DNA of 64,000 nt from Listeria costaricensis (GCF_900183385.1 NZ_FXUT01000010.1:111480-175479), one strand, 5' to 3'; shown: positions 51,546-61,430, numbered from the stretch's first letter. A program made the numbers and translations. Notes: generated from the sequence alone by a model not told the origin.

Positions 51546-52895
51546 CTAACGCATCGTAACAAATTCCTCCGCACTGGTTGGGTGAATCGCAACCGTCTGA
51601 TCAAAATCGGCTTTTGTCGCCCCCATCTTGATCGCCACGGCAAAGCCTTGCAGCAGTTCGTCCATGCCGGTGCCAATTCCATGAAGCCCGACAATCTTTT
51701 CTTCCTTTCCAACACAGATCAGTTTCATCTTGCATGGCTGTCGGTGGGCGGTCATCACTGTGTACATCGATGTAAAAGATGACTGGTAGACTTTTACTGC
51801 CGCTTCGCCATACTCCTCCACTGCTTGCGGCTCTGTCAGTCCAATTGTACCGATCGGCGGATGACTGAAAACGACCGTTGGGATTAATCGGTAATCTAAA
51901 TGCTCATCTGTTTTGCCATTGAAAAGCCGTTCTGACAAGCGGCGACCTGCAGCAATCGCAACTGGCGTCAGTTCCACATGTCCGGTAACATCTCCCACTG
52001 CATATATGCCCGGCACATTGGTGTTTTGATATTTATCCACCGCCACATAGCCCTTTTCATCCAGCTCGACGCCCGCATTTTCAATGGCTAATGTATCTGT
52101 CACCGGTGTGCGCCCAATCGCCCAAATAAGCGTTTCGACAGTCTGCGCACGACCATCTTCAAGCTCCAGCGTCAGCGTGCCATCTTCATTTTTTCGCACG
52201 GCTTTTGGTACCGCATGCGTATGTAGCATGATCCCATCCTCTGTCATGATATCAGAAAGCGTCTCACTGATCAGCGGGTCAAAATGACGGAGTGGCGCGT
52301 GTTTGCGAACAAATAAATGCGTCTCAGTTCCATAAGCATGCAAAATCCCGGCCAGTTCAACCGCAATGTAACCTGCGCCAACCACCGCCACACTTTTTGG
52401 CAGTTCTTTCAACGCGAAAAAGCCATTGGAATCGATTCCGTATTCTGCCCCTTCAATCGCTGGAATGGTTGGACGACCACCCGTTGCAATCAGGATATGC
52501 TCAGCGGTATAGGTTTCACCTGCCACTTCGACTGTATGTGCATCGACAAATTTGGCATAACCATTAATGACGTCCACATGATTACTAGCAAGTCCCTTCG
52601 CATAAATGCCGTGCAAGCGATCGATATATGCCTGCCGATTTTCTACTAGTTTGCCAAAATCAAACGAAATCTCGGAAGAAAGCCCATAATCAGGACCATA
52701 TTTCTCAATGCCTTCTTTAATTTCCGCTCCGTACCACATGACTTTTTTGGGCACACAGCCAACATTCACACAAGTCCCGCCAAGCTGTACCGGTTCGATA
52801 AGCGCACACTTTTTCCCGTGCATGCCAGCTCGATTGATTGAAGCAATCCCGCCGCTTCCTCCACCGATTGCGATATAATCATAATGTTTTCCCAC
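51546..52895 (-). CDS. gor: Glutathione-disulfide reductase
   Basis: It reduces glutathione disulfide with NADPH. The 449-residue FAD enzyme has the FAD motif [14 protein letters not shown], the redox-active pair [13 protein letters not shown] (C42, C47), NADPH motif [36 protein letters not shown], and the C-terminal catalytic His in AIHPTSAEE. Listeria makes glutathione with GshF, and this gene (lmo0906-like) recycles it, which matters for redox control and PrfA activation in pathogenic species. Confidence 0.93.
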   Translation of the reverse strand: MGKHYDYIAIGGGSGGIASINRAGMHGKKCALIEPVQLGGTCVNVGCVPKKVMWYGAEIKEGIEKYGPDYGLSSEISFDFGKLVENRQAYIDRLHGIYAKGLASNHVDVINGYAKFVDAHTVEVAGETYTAEHILIATGGRPTIPAIEGAEYGIDSNGFFALKELPKSVAVVGAGYIAVELAGILHAYGTETHLFVRKHAPLRHFDPLISETLSDIMTEDGIMLHTHAVPKAVRKNEDGTLTLELEDGRAQTVETLIWAIGRTPVTDTLAIENAGVELDEKGYVAVDKYQNTNVPGIYAVGDVTGHVELTPVAIAAGRRLSERLFNGKTDEHLDYRLIPTVVFSHPPIGTIGLTEPQAVEEYGEAAVKVYQSSFTSMYTVMTAHRQPCKMKLICVGKEEKIVGLHGIGTGMDELLQGFAVAIKMGATKADFDQTVAIHPTSAEEFVTMR

Positions 52896-52973
52896 TTTTC
52901 ATACCTCCCAATCAAATTCCATAACTCCAGTTTACTGCATTTCTCGCCCAAAAAACAATTTCTAGGACTGCAC

Positions 52974-53005
52974 AAAAAAACAGATGCCCGCAAAGGACAC
53001 CTGCT
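52974..53005 (-). terminator. Terminator of the YjeM-type permease gene
   Basis: CAGGTG and CATCTG form the stem (one G-U pair), followed by TTTTTTT on the minus strand. Confidence 0.65.
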
Positions 53006-53017
53006 CATATAGTTTGA

Positions 53018-54517
53018 TTAAAGTTTGTTCTTCTTCTGACGCATCGCATAGTTTTCGTAAATACCAAAAGCCAAAATAGCAAAGAATACTGGACCAGCTA
53101 CCATCCAGATTGTATCACTCATTGCTCCTTCAATGGCTGGTTGAATAATCGTGAAGACATTGGCAAAACCTACAACTGCAACAACGACAAAAGTGACAAG
53201 GTAAGCGAATCCCTTACTCTTGAAGGCAACAAACGGTCTTTCCAAGCCTTCGCGATTTTTGAAGAATGGGAACGCCAAACCAAGAAATACATATGGTAGC
53301 GTCATCGAAACATTTGCCATCAGTGTCAGTTTGTTGTAGAAAGCAGATGCTGTGCTTCCCCCGAAAGAAACAAGGAAAACGATCAGACAAACGAGCAAGC
53401 ACTGGATCCACATAGCGGTTTCCGGCATACCTGCTTTGTTGATTTTCGTCAATTTCTTCGGCCAGATTTCTTTTGGTGTACCTTGAATCAAGGCTTTCAG
53501 TGGTGAATAAATCAATGTGAAGAATGCACCTGTATAAGCAAGGAACATTGAAAGGCCCGTGATACGTGCAAACCAGATGGCAATCTCAGTTGCCACTGCT
53601 GCCGAAACACCAATTGCATGCCCGAATTCAAGCCCCAGATTGTACATTAACACATATGTAATGTTCCCCATATTGGTTGTGTCTCCGCTAAGAACGTCTT
53701 GCCAGTTCGCACTAACGCCCCATAGCAAAATAGCAAGTGCATAACCAACTGAAATAACAACTGCCGCAATCAAAATCCCTTTTGGAAAGGTTTTTTTCGG
53801 ATTTTCTGTTTGGTCAACAAGCCCAGCAACGGCCTCTGTCCCCCCATAAGCAAAGATCGCAAACACGACAAACGAGAAGACTGCCAGCGGACTTAAGTAA
53901 GCCGGGTTGGGCGATGTAATAAATGCATCTACACCATTGATTTCCTGTGCAAATTGACCGCCATTCAAAATTAAAATGATCAAGCTCGTCAAAATAAGCA
54001 CGACGTTTAGCCCCATCACGGCGATACCACCAACCGTTGTTACTTTTGTGATTTGTTTCAACCCTTTGGCTGCAACAAGTGTTACAATAACCATCCACAA
54101 GATCCCTAGAATACCGATCGTTTGTGTAGAAGATAGTCCGAAAAGTGACCACTCCTGTGTTCTATCAGTTCCAAAAATAAATGTGGAGAAAGGAATCCAT
54201 ACCTTGGAAGAGGTACTAACCATCCAGATAACATAGGAAGTAAACCACATGAACGTTACGATAAACGCGTAACGCGGCCCTACACTATCATTCATCCATG
54301 AATAAATTCCGCCTTGCTCATGTCGATACGCAGATCCGTATTCAGCCATCATTAGCGCGAATGGAATAAAGAAGAAAATCGCAGCTAAAATGTACCAAGG
54401 GATGGCACTGTAGCCCATCAGATAGAAACCTACCGGCCCGTTGGCAAAACCAAATACAGAAGTAAAGATCATGAGAATCAAGCTGATGAGTCCCATTTTT
54501 TTAACTTCATTTGACAT
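53018..54517 (-). CDS. APC-family amino acid permease, YjeM type
   Basis: A 499-residue, 12-helix permease of the glutamate/GABA antiporter branch. The N-terminus (KKMGLISLILMIFTSVFGFANGP, FYLMGYSAIPWYILAA, ALMMAEYGSAYRHEQGGIYSWM) is that of YjeM proteins as I recall them. The substrate is unproven; GadC-like glutamate/GABA exchange is possible but a glutamate decarboxylase is not nearby. Monocistronic, with a terminator. Confidence 0.88.
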   Translation of the reverse strand: MSNEVKKMGLISLILMIFTSVFGFANGPVGFYLMGYSAIPWYILAAIFFFIPFALMMAEYGSAYRHEQGGIYSWMNDSVGPRYAFIVTFMWFTSYVIWMVSTSSKVWIPFSTFIFGTDRTQEWSLFGLSSTQTIGILGILWMVIVTLVAAKGLKQITKVTTVGGIAVMGLNVVLILTSLIILILNGGQFAQEINGVDAFITSPNPAYLSPLAVFSFVVFAIFAYGGTEAVAGLVDQTENPKKTFPKGILIAAVVISVGYALAILLWGVSANWQDVLSGDTTNMGNITYVLMYNLGLEFGHAIGVSAAVATEIAIWFARITGLSMFLAYTGAFFTLIYSPLKALIQGTPKEIWPKKLTKINKAGMPETAMWIQCLLVCLIVFLVSFGGSTASAFYNKLTLMANVSMTLPYVFLGLAFPFFKNREGLERPFVAFKSKGFAYLVTFVVVAVVGFANVFTIIQPAIEGAMSDTIWMVAGPVFFAILAFGIYENYAMRQKKNKL

Positions 54518-54668
54518 TTTTTTTAGTCCTTTCTCTGTTAAAGTTTTTCAGGTGTACAATGACTTTGATAAAGTTCAAACAAATTATACCACTTTTTCAA
54601 GGAAATCCTTTTTTATTGATAAATTTAAAAATAATGCCTAATCTTATCAATCAGATTTATCTAACTAC

Positions 54669-54705
54669 TTCAACAAAAAAACGAGTCTTTTTTTACAAAG
54701 AAACT
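54669..54705 (-). terminator. Terminator of the DSP-like phosphatase gene
   Basis: CGAGT with TCTTT and AAAGA with CTCG form a two-part stem, followed by TTTTTTT on the minus strand. Confidence 0.6.
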
Positions 54706-54722
54706 CGCCTAAATAATGATAA

Positions 54723-55229
54723 TTATTGATATTTAACACCGCGCATGACAGTCAAAACACGCGGATTGGGCAGATAGCGCTTGATCATTTTTAATTTTTC
54801 TAGGGCCTCATCCAACTGATAATGTTCGGCTATTCCCATAGCCACCGCGCTGCTGCGACTAATGCCCGCTTTGCAATGGACCACAATCTGCTCAAAATCG
54901 GGATGCTCCTCAATAAACGCATAAATCAATGCCCGATGCTTCGGATTAAAAAGCTTCATTTCTTCCTTTTCTTTTTCACTCAGTCCCCAGTAGTCATCCG
55001 TTTCGTTGATATCATTAAAATGGATTTCCAAAATCGCCTGATAACGCAGAGGATCTTTCAGCGGCATAAAAGAAGTGCCGACATCTGCAATCCTGATCAA
55101 AAGAGCCCGCTCACTCACCGGTCGGTAGTTGACCGCCATCACTTCCGGAAGAGCCAGTATAGAGAGTTTCATCGGATCAAAATCAATCTGCCGTTTCTCC
55201 TTATTGATATAATTCGCCAAACGCCTCAT
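54723..55229 (-). CDS. Dual-specificity/tyrosine phosphatase-like protein
   Basis: A 168-residue protein with the phosphatase P-loop VVHCKAGISRSSAVA (HCxxGxxRS) and an upstream Asp-containing loop (HFNDINETDDY). The fold fits small dual-specificity phosphatases. The ATG at 55229 has AAAAGGGG directly against it, so the true start may differ; an internal ATG at 55172 lacks a ribosome site. Substrate unknown. Confidence 0.8.
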   Translation of the reverse strand: MRRLANYINKEKRQIDFDPMKLSILALPEVMAVNYRPVSERALLIRIADVGTSFMPLKDPLRYQAILEIHFNDINETDDYWGLSEKEKEEMKLFNPKHRALIYAFIEEHPDFEQIVVHCKAGISRSSAVAMGIAEHYQLDEALEKLKMIKRYLPNPRVLTVMRGVKYQ

Positions 55230-55383
55230 CCCCTTTTACTGCAGTGGCTTGTTCCCTTTCATTTTAACATAGTGATACGTCGTTCCCTAACAAACTGCCG
55301 GAAGCCCTTCTATTTTTTGTAGCATGCCCGCCCCCAAATCCAGTACTCCAAAAACTGTCTCTTGCCTCCTCCAATCCGTTTAA

Positions 55384-55411
55384 AAAAACGCCCATATTTA
55401 GATGGACGTCA
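55384..55411 (-). terminator. Terminator of the YdeI-like gene
   Basis: ACGTCCAT and ATGGGCGT form the stem (one G-U), then TTTTTTT on the minus strand, overlapping the stop. Confidence 0.7.
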
Positions 55412-56086
55412 TGACTTACTTTGCCGATAATGTGTGATTGTTTTATATTCTTCCCCAAGCAACCGAATCATTTCTTCCTGCCGTTTCAAACGAGTGCTCT
55501 CTTGCTTGGCACTATAGATATAGCGAGCCCAATCTTTTTGATACCCTTTTGTTAGCGACTGATAGAAGGCAAGTGCTTTGGGATTTCTAGCTAAGATGGC
55601 TTCGACTTCCGGGATTTTTTCCAGATAGTCATCTACACGACCACTGTTTGCAGTGCTTTTTTTATTTTTCCCCTTTGCATCGCGTTTCAGTCCAACCATC
55701 GTAAATACTTCATCCAGACCGACCATACGAGAAAATTTCAGATCACTATTTTCAATATAACCCGTTTCCTGATCTGCTCCAATCCCTTCAAAAAGTTGAT
55801 CTCGATGAATATATGTCGCATAGCGCTTGTTCCCTTTTTTCGGATAGGCAAAAAACAGATAGCCATTTGCTGACAGCCGTTTCTCATTGATCACCTGATC
55901 CACGAATGCCTTCATCTCGGAAAGTGAGAAGCAAAAAGCAATGATTAAATCGTATTCAACCGCCGCCGAAAGAGCATGATCGACTTTGCCCAAACCATCA
56001 AATGCTGTCAAATCATCCGGTTGGTTCAATACGGCCTTCTCTTCATATTTTAAAAGATTCAGTTTTTCAATGATCGTTTTGGCCAT
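55409..56086 (-). CDS. YdeI/OmpD-associated family protein
   Basis: A 225-residue cytoplasmic protein. The C-terminal motif NPKALAFYQSLTKGYQKDWARYIYSAKQESTRLKR is the YdeI/OmpD-associated signature, a helical domain seen in proteins linked to peptide tolerance, and the N-terminal 130 residues form a separate domain also found in DUF3052-like proteins (ADHALSAAVEYDLIIAF-type pattern). Function unknown. It is followed upstream by a small gene 17 bases away on the same strand. Confidence 0.75.
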   Translation of the reverse strand: MAKTIIEKLNLLKYEEKAVLNQPDDLTAFDGLGKVDHALSAAVEYDLIIAFCFSLSEMKAFVDQVINEKRLSANGYLFFAYPKKGNKRYATYIHRDQLFEGIGADQETGYIENSDLKFSRMVGLDEVFTMVGLKRDAKGKNKKSTANSGRVDDYLEKIPEVEAILARNPKALAFYQSLTKGYQKDWARYIYSAKQESTRLKRQEEMIRLLGEEYKTITHYRQSKS

Positions 56087-56103
56087 TTAATCACTGCCTT
56101 TCA

Positions 56104-56340
56104 TTATTTATCGACATGCTGACTGCCGTACTCTTTTACGATCGCCATTACTTCTTCACGTGCATCTTCCCGCAAAAAGGCCACCATTTTCGGCACCATC
56201 GCCATCATATCTTTCTGCTCAAAAGTACCGTTTTTTTGCTGTTCAAATGCATTTTCAAGCAGCTCTTTCATCGCCGCTTCGTTACTTGACTCTGTTCGCT
56301 CCATAATAAATTGAAAAAATTGTTTTTGTCCGTCATTCAT
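56104..56340 (-). CDS. Small hypothetical protein (78 residues)
   Basis: A short helical protein (MNDGQKQFFQFIMERTES at the start) with charged, Met-rich helices and no membrane segment. I do not recognise the family. A ribosome site (AAAGGGG) precedes it and it lies 17 bases before the YdeI-like gene, so the two are likely co-transcribed. Confidence 0.65.
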   Translation of the reverse strand: MNDGQKQFFQFIMERTESSNEAAMKELLENAFEQQKNGTFEQKDMMAMVPKMVAFLREDAREEVMAIVKEYGSQHVDK

Positions 56341-56432
56341 TTTTGTCAGACCCCTTTCAGTGGTGTACTGCCATTAAGTATAGTTTCTTTTGATAACGGA
56401 CGCAAATTTTTTACCTACTTTGCCTTTCACTT

Positions 56433-57530
56433 TTATACGCGTCTTGTTAAAAGAGAATGTTCCTTCGCCAGAAAAGTACTTCTAACATGTAGCATCGCCT
56501 TCATCCGCTTCTCTGCTAAGTGGTCGGCAGCAAGCGCTGGAATAATCTTTTCGTGTCGGGCGATCTCAAAAACTTTGCCAATCTGCTCATAGATTTCATC
56601 GATCTTTTTCATGGCCCGTTCAGGATGATAGCATTTTAACTCGTCTGCCACATTGATCACGCCACCCGAATTGACGATATAATCCGGTGCATATAAAATC
56701 CCTTTTTCTTGTAAAAGTTGTCCATGCTTCTCCGTTTCGAGTAGCTGATTATTCGCGCTTCCACAAACAATTTTGACTTTCAGCTGCGGAATGGTTTGAT
56801 CATTCAAAATCCCACCAAGTGCACAAGGCGCAAAAATGTCCGCCTCCACCCGATAAATCTCTTCCGGCTTTACTGCCTCCGCACTAAATTGTCGAACGGC
56901 ACGCTCCAAGGCCTCCTTGTGAATATCCGTCACAATCAGTTTGGCTCCTTCTTGATAGAGCAGTTCGGATAAGGCATAAGCCACATTGCCACAGCCTTGC
57001 ACTGCCACCGTTTTGCCACTGAGCGAATCATTTCCGTACACTTCCTTGGCGCTCCGTTTCATGGAAACATAGACACCACGAGCCGTCATCGGACTTGGGT
57101 TCCCAGATGCCCCAAAGCTTTCAGAAATACCCGTCACATAGTCGGTTTCCTCATGAATGGCATCCATATCCTGCACCGTTGTCCCCACATCTTCCGCAAT
57201 GATATAGCGACCATTCAGACTTTCCACATAACGCCCCAGCGCCCGAAACATCGCCTCACTTTTATCCTTTTTCGGATCGCCAATAATCACCGTTTTCCCG
57301 CCGCCAAGATTCAATCCAGCCGCTGCATTCTTATAGGTCATCCCTTTCGCCAGCCGCAAAACATCCACCAGCGCTTCTTCCTCACTTTCATACGGCCACA
57401 TCCGGCATCCGCCAAGCGCCGGTCCCAAAGTCGTATCATGAATCGCAATAATCGCCTTTAGCCCCGAAGCCTCGTCATGGCAAAAAACCACCTGTTCAAA
57501 TCCTTCTTTTTGCATTGCTTCAAATATCAT
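56433..57530 (-). CDS. Leucine/branched-chain amino acid dehydrogenase
   Basis: NAD-dependent oxidative deaminase of leucine, valine and isoleucine (Glu/Leu/Phe/Val dehydrogenase family). Of 365 residues, the N-terminal part holds [19 protein letters not shown], the catalytic lysines in [23 protein letters not shown], and D-containing [11 protein letters not shown]; the NAD domain reads [15 protein letters not shown]. Shorter than glutamate dehydrogenase, fitting leucine dehydrogenase (bcd/ldh). The ATG at 57530 follows AAGGGGG; the longest frame begins 10 codons upstream. No branched-chain ketoacid dehydrogenase genes are adjacent. Confidence 0.92.
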   Translation of the reverse strand: MIFEAMQKEGFEQVVFCHDEASGLKAIIAIHDTTLGPALGGCRMWPYESEEEALVDVLRLAKGMTYKNAAAGLNLGGGKTVIIGDPKKDKSEAMFRALGRYVESLNGRYIIAEDVGTTVQDMDAIHEETDYVTGISESFGASGNPSPMTARGVYVSMKRSAKEVYGNDSLSGKTVAVQGCGNVAYALSELLYQEGAKLIVTDIHKEALERAVRQFSAEAVKPEEIYRVEADIFAPCALGGILNDQTIPQLKVKIVCGSANNQLLETEKHGQLLQEKGILYAPDYIVNSGGVINVADELKCYHPERAMKKIDEIYEQIGKVFEIARHEKIIPALAADHLAEKRMKAMLHVRSTFLAKEHSLLTRRV

Positions 57531-57776
57531 TCCAAAAACCCCCTTCAACCGTTTAAACAAAATTGTAAGTGCTTACAAATTTTATTATACGGATTTTGAC
57601 AATAAAAGGAAAAATTTTTGACTATTTGAATCATATTTCATACTTTTCAGCTAAACAGTAGTCTTTTCTACCTCTTCCAAATGTATGCGTTTCCATAATT
57701 GAAAGGACTTTTGATTTAGTTAGCCAGTAATAGAACCATTTGTTATTTGAAAATTATCAGAAAGCTGATTATACAA

Positions 57777-57822
57777 AAAAAGACAGGCCGCCCGTATTTC
57801 TACAGGCAGCATGTCTGTGTTT
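57777..57822 (-). terminator. Terminator of the OsmC-family gene
   Basis: AGACATGCTGCC and GGCGGCCTGTCT form an imperfect stem followed by TTTTTTT on the minus strand. Confidence 0.75.
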
Positions 57823-58200
57823 TTATTGAAACGTGACCGATTCTGTGATCACAACATTCGGGTTAATGCTTTGAGCCACTGGACAAGCCTCTTTGACGAA
57901 TTTCAATACACTTTCTGCTTTTTTCCGATCTTCTTCTGCCACCTTAAGCGTAAAATGCACATCAATACTCGTTAATACATGGACAGGCTGCTCCTGATCC
58001 TGCTGGTAATCTACTTCGACCGCGAGTTCTTCCACTGGCACGCGTTTTTTCTCAAGAAGCGACTGGTAGACATAACCACTGCATGCCCCTACTGCCGCTG
58101 CCGTGATTTGGATCGGCGAAAAGCCCTCCTCTTTCAAAAGCGTCCAGTTACCAGCAGGATGCAGCAACTCCATTTTCTTTCCTTGTTTAATTAATTTCAT
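57823..58200 (-). CDS. OsmC family protein
   Basis: A 125-residue thiol-dependent peroxidase-fold protein. The two conserved cysteines are present in VGACSGYVY and EACPVAQSI, with the helix between them. Members reduce organic hydroperoxides or act on related sulfur species. Monocistronic between two terminators. Confidence 0.9.
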   Translation of the reverse strand: MKLIKQGKKMELLHPAGNWTLLKEEGFSPIQITAAAVGACSGYVYQSLLEKKRVPVEELAVEVDYQQDQEQPVHVLTSIDVHFTLKVAEEDRKKAESVLKFVKEACPVAQSINPNVVITESVTFQ

Positions 58201-58286
58201 GTCAATTCCCCCTTTTAATTCCGACTATAATACTAAGATTATAAGGAATGAGTGCCTGCCTTGTCAAACGAAGAAACTTGAGAATA

Positions 58287-58315
58287 AAAAAGACGGCTCA
58301 CAAAAAGTGTCCGTC
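58287..58315 (-). terminator. Terminator of the Mn-riboswitch-controlled gene
   Basis: GACGGACAC and GTGAGCCGTC form the stem, then TTTTTT on the minus strand. Confidence 0.75.
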
Positions 58316-58326
58316 CTTTCCAAAAA

Positions 58327-59130
58327 TCAGGTTGCAACGGCATAAACGCCATCTGCTTCTGAAAAATAAAGCTTCAATCCCATATTGGCATCCATTCCAG
58401 CAAAATGCTCTGCCCAGTAACGAATCGCCTGAATTAGTGAAAAATGGTCGAGACTTTGCAGTAGCGTGCCATTTTGCATCACATCTGCGCCAAAACCAGC
58501 CTCATCATGATATGTCAAAATGACTTCCACATCATCGAGCGACATTCCCTTCTCATTGGTAAAGAAGGCAATTACAGCATTGGAGATATTTCCTTCATCA
58601 AAAACCGTCCCCGTATCTGCTGTCGTTGTACTTTCAGCTGCCTGACTTTGAAACATTGAATTCTGCTGATTTTGATTGGCACTCGTTTGTTGATAGCCAC
58701 CAGTAGCAGCGGCTTGTTGTGGTTTGCGTTTTCTAAACAGCATCATGACAAGACGGATAATGACAAAAATCGCAAACAGATTGATCAAGAGACCGAGGAT
58801 TTCACCAAATGCGCCCATACTGCTAAGCGCGCCGCCGAACAGGAGTCCAGCAAGTCCGCCGAGCATCAAGCCGCCCATCAGGCCACGACCGCCCGTCATA
58901 CCTTTAGACTTGGAAGTTGTCCCACTTGTTGATTTTTTGCTTGGCGTCACGTTGGAACGGTTAACGCCGTTATGTCCGCTTTTAAACGACCGAGACGGAG
59001 AACGGTAACTTTTTGCATCTGCATGGCTGACTTGCTCATATTTTGTTGGCAAAACCTGGTTGATAGCGGTCGTACCTAGGGGCGAAAAAAACAACCCGAA
59101 CGCCACTAAAAAGACTAGAATTTTTTTCAC
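58327..59130 (-). CDS. Membrane protein with DUF2653-like C-terminus, under a Mn riboswitch
   Basis: A 267-residue protein in four parts: a signal-like segment (about 1-25), a Ser/Lys-rich extracytoplasmic stretch, a glycine-rich hydrophobic region (GGLMLGGLAGLLFGGALSSMG) with a second membrane helix (about 115-140), then a Gln/Thr-rich linker and a C-terminal globular domain (about 180-265: DDVEVILTYHDEAGFGADVMQNG). The last domain resembles DUF2653/YxcD; the glycine-rich part resembles Tim44-like membrane proteins. The GTG at 59130 follows TAGGAGG by 7 bases. The leader carries a yybP-ykoY riboswitch and terminator, so manganese should induce it. That makes a role in manganese handling likely, though no known transporter fold is present. 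Confidence 0.75.
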   Translation of the reverse strand: MKKILVFLVAFGLFFSPLGTTAINQVLPTKYEQVSHADAKSYRSPSRSFKSGHNGVNRSNVTPSKKSTSGTTSKSKGMTGGRGLMGGLMLGGLAGLLFGGALSSMGAFGEILGLLINLFAIFVIIRLVMMLFRKRKPQQAAATGGYQQTSANQNQQNSMFQSQAAESTTTADTGTVFDEGNISNAVIAFFTNEKGMSLDDVEVILTYHDEAGFGADVMQNGTLLQSLDHFSLIQAIRYWAEHFAGMDANMGLKLYFSEADGVYAVAT

Positions 59131-59171
59131 TGTTTTCCTCCTATATGTAAAACTTCCAATCGTCACTTTCC

Positions 59172-59219
59172 AAAAAAAGAAAAGACCTCACGCTTATCGA
59201 AAAATAAACGTAAGGTCTT
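59172..59219 (-). terminator. Riboswitch expression-platform terminator
   Basis: AAGACCTTACG and CGTGAGGTCTT form the stem, then TTTTCTTTTTTT on the minus strand. Its left arm shares ACCTTA with the aptamer's closing stem, so the two structures exclude each other, which gives a transcription ON switch when the ligand binds. Confidence 0.85.
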
Positions 59220-59305
59220 GCAAACAATTATCAAAAATTGCGAACCATGCCGGGGTGAATACCCGTACTGACGACATGATTACTCAGCTACTCCCCTTAT
59301 GTGAG
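59205..59305 (-). ncRNA. yybP-ykoY manganese riboswitch aptamer
   Basis: On the minus strand TAAGGGGAGTAGCTGAG, then GTCGTCAGTACGGGT, CCCCGGCATGG and GCAAGACCTTA follow in the order of the yybP-ykoY family (compare AAAGGGGAGUAGC and GCAAGACCUU in the B. subtilis yybP leader, from memory). Both conserved loops and the closing stem can be traced. This family senses Mn2+. Confidence 0.9.
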
Positions 59306-59326
59306 CGACGTTATTGGTTTAAACGT

Positions 59327-59355
59327 ATCATACTACAATTATCAGCTTGGTGCAA
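59327..59355 (-). promoter_or_regulatory. Promoter of the Mn-riboswitch transcript
   Basis: TTGCAC, a 17-base spacer and TATGAT on the minus strand, about 20 bases before the aptamer. Confidence 0.65.
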
Positions 59356-59361
59356 CTAATG

Positions 59362-59862
59362 CTACTTGCGAAGTGAAACCGGCTTGTCGAGTACTTCCTT
59401 CATGATGACAGCCTGTTGAAGCTTCCCTCGAATCCGCTTCTTCTTTTGAACCTGTTGGCGGCGTTTCCTGTAATCAAAATCCGCCGTCACGGAAGCTTCT
59501 TTTTTAAGCCGCTTCATTTCCTGATAGGCCTCTCGCTTCGCCTGACGATTGATCTCAGTCAAACTGACATCCTGACCAGCCGATGCAGCTCTTTTTGATG
59601 GATGCGGTTTTGCTTTTTGCCGCGGTTCGCCTTTTGCCTTTGTCATTGGGTATTCCTGTGCTTTTTGGGCAGCTGCCACCATTTTTTCAGCAAATCCTTG
59701 TTTCTGCTTTTTAACGGGTGCCGATTTTTGCTTTTTCTCCGCTTCCTTCAGTGACTTATTGTAGGCTGAAATAATAAACCCGATAATGGCCACAGCAATC
59801 GGCAGAATAGCCTCCCAGTTATTCATCAGATAATCTGGCAAGTTAGAATCCAACGCGGTCAC
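59362..59862 (-). CDS. Hypothetical membrane-anchored basic protein of the floA operon
   Basis: A 166-residue protein with one N-terminal membrane segment (about 15-33) and a very basic, Lys/Gln/Arg-rich cytoplasmic tail that looks disordered and helical (EINRQAKREAYQEMKRLKKE). No known domain is recognised. It starts 10 bases after floA's stop and corresponds by context to the gene after the flotillin gene in Listeria, so a role with the flotillin scaffold is possible. Confidence 0.65.
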   Translation of the reverse strand: MTALDSNLPDYLMNNWEAILPIAVAIIGFIISAYNKSLKEAEKKQKSAPVKKQKQGFAEKMVAAAQKAQEYPMTKAKGEPRQKAKPHPSKRAASAGQDVSLTEINRQAKREAYQEMKRLKKEASVTADFDYRKRRQQVQKKKRIRGKLQQAVIMKEVLDKPVSLRK

Positions 59863-59872
59863 CTACTTTCCG

Positions 59873-60814
59873 TTACTCAAGATCTTCTTTAGCAATCGAT
59901 TCGCGCATGGTGGTATCTGCTTGAACATTTTCCATCTTGTAATGATCCATCACGCCTAGATTGCCTTCTTCCAGCGCACGAGCAAGTGCACGCGGCACCT
60001 CTGCTTCTGCGGCAACAACGGCTGCACGGTTTACCTGTTCGAGTGCAATCGCTTCTGCTTTCCGTTTGGATGCTGCTGCTTGAGCCACTTCCATATCGGC
60101 ATTGGCTTTTTCAATATCGAGTTTTGCCTTGATATTATCACCAATACGCATTTCCGCAATATCGATCGACAAAATCGTATAGGCTGTCCCATCGCCAAGA
60201 CCTTGCTCCTGCACTTTTTTAGAAATACTGTTTGGATTTTCCAAAACGTCTGTATGCTCATGTGTTTCCCCAACTGTCGAAACAACGGCTTCACCGACAC
60301 GCGCAATAACAGTATCTTCGCCGGCCCCCCCGATGATTCGTTCAATGTTGGATTGTACGGTAATTTGCGTAATAACTTTTACTTCAACCCCATTTTTAGC
60401 TACCCCGGTGAATTCCGGTGTCCGAATGACTTTCGGTTTAACGGATGTTTGAACGGCTTCAAGAACGTCACGACCAGCCAAGTCAATCGCAGCAGCACGG
60501 CTAAAATCTAATTCAATGTTGGCGCGGTGTGCAGCAATCAGCGCATCCACCGTATTATCAACATCCCCGCCTGCTAGATAGTGGCTTTCAAGTTGATTGA
60601 CTTCCAGTTCCAAGCCCGCTTTTACTGCCTTGATCAGCGGTTTAACGACACGAGACGGAACAACACGCCGTAAGCGCATCCCGATCAACGTGCCAAGTCC
60701 TACGGGTACCCGCGCTGAAATCGCACTGATCCATAGCCCCACTGGTACTAGCGTAAAGAAAATAATTAAGACGATCACAACGATCGCAAGAATAATAATT
60801 GGTCCGATATACAT
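59873..60814 (-). CDS. floA: Flotillin-like protein FloA
   Basis: A membrane scaffold of functional microdomains. The 313-residue protein has an N-terminal membrane hairpin (about 4-28), the SPFH/PHB domain ([25 protein letters not shown] through [25 protein letters not shown]), and the helical flotillin tail with Ala/Glu repeats ([19 protein letters not shown]). Length is close to the usual 330. It overlaps with a short NfeD-like gene upstream, the standard nfeD-floA pairing. Confidence 0.95.
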   Translation of the reverse strand: MYIGPIIILAIVVIVLIIFFTLVPVGLWISAISARVPVGLGTLIGMRLRRVVPSRVVKPLIKAVKAGLELEVNQLESHYLAGGDVDNTVDALIAAHRANIELDFSRAAAIDLAGRDVLEAVQTSVKPKVIRTPEFTGVAKNGVEVKVITQITVQSNIERIIGGAGEDTVIARVGEAVVSTVGETHEHTDVLENPNSISKKVQEQGLGDGTAYTILSIDIAEMRIGDNIKAKLDIEKANADMEVAQAAASKRKAEAIALEQVNRAAVVAAEAEVPRALARALEEGNLGVMDHYKMENVQADTTMRESIAKEDLE

Positions 60815-61111
60815 TTAATTCCCTTCTTTCTTATATTCATTGACTAACACATACCCGACATCCACGCCTACTGCTTTTATGTGTGTGTGAACGTCTAAAT
60901 AACCATTGTTCAGCCGTGCTTCATAAACTTCCCCATCAATTTCCACACGCCCGATCGGCTTGAGCGTTGTAATGGCCACACCGACTTTTCCATATACCTT
61001 ATCGCGTAGCGCTTTCATTCGCTCGATCTCGCGGTCTTCAAGTACGCCTCGGTGCACAAGCCCCCAAGAGTCCCCATAGACCAGATCATCTTCATTAAAA
61101 TCACGTGCCAT
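60815..61111 (-). CDS. Short NfeD-like OB-fold protein
   Basis: A 98-residue protein equivalent to only the C-terminal OB-fold domain of NfeD (KVGVAITTLKPIGRVEIDGEVYEARLNNGYLD), with no protease domain and no membrane helices, unlike the 430-residue YqeZ of B. subtilis. The leading 40 residues are charged and unassigned. It ends exactly where floA begins. Short NfeD partners of stomatin-like proteins are known, but they usually keep membrane helices, so this soluble form is unusual. Confidence 0.82.
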   Translation of the reverse strand: MARDFNEDDLVYGDSWGLVHRGVLEDREIERMKALRDKVYGKVGVAITTLKPIGRVEIDGEVYEARLNNGYLDVHTHIKAVGVDVGYVLVNEYKKEGN

Positions 61112-61383
61112 AATGTCACCTTCCTTTAAAAGGCCGTAATACTTGATACTTTAACCATACAGGAAAACGAGCTGGTTGACAATTATTTCTAGGCAAAAAA
61201 TTCAAATTTTTATTTCTTCTTTTGTTTCGCCCCTTTCAGGATGGATTTCCGCTAAAATATGTAGGTCTGACACTCACTATAACAAGATCAATTATACCTT
61301 ACCTAACGTTCATTTGTAATAGACTGGAAAAGTATTTATTATCAGTCCAGCGATGTATTTTGTAAGGAAAATGAAAAAATATA

Positions 61384-61416
61384 AAAAAACCCCGTCCAAA
61401 ACGGACAGGGTTGGCT
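61384..61416 (-). terminator. Terminator of hup
   Basis: AACCCTGTCC and GGACGGGGTT form the stem (one G-U), then TTTTT on the minus strand. Confidence 0.85.
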
Positions 61417-61430
61417 TAAAGTCTATGTAA

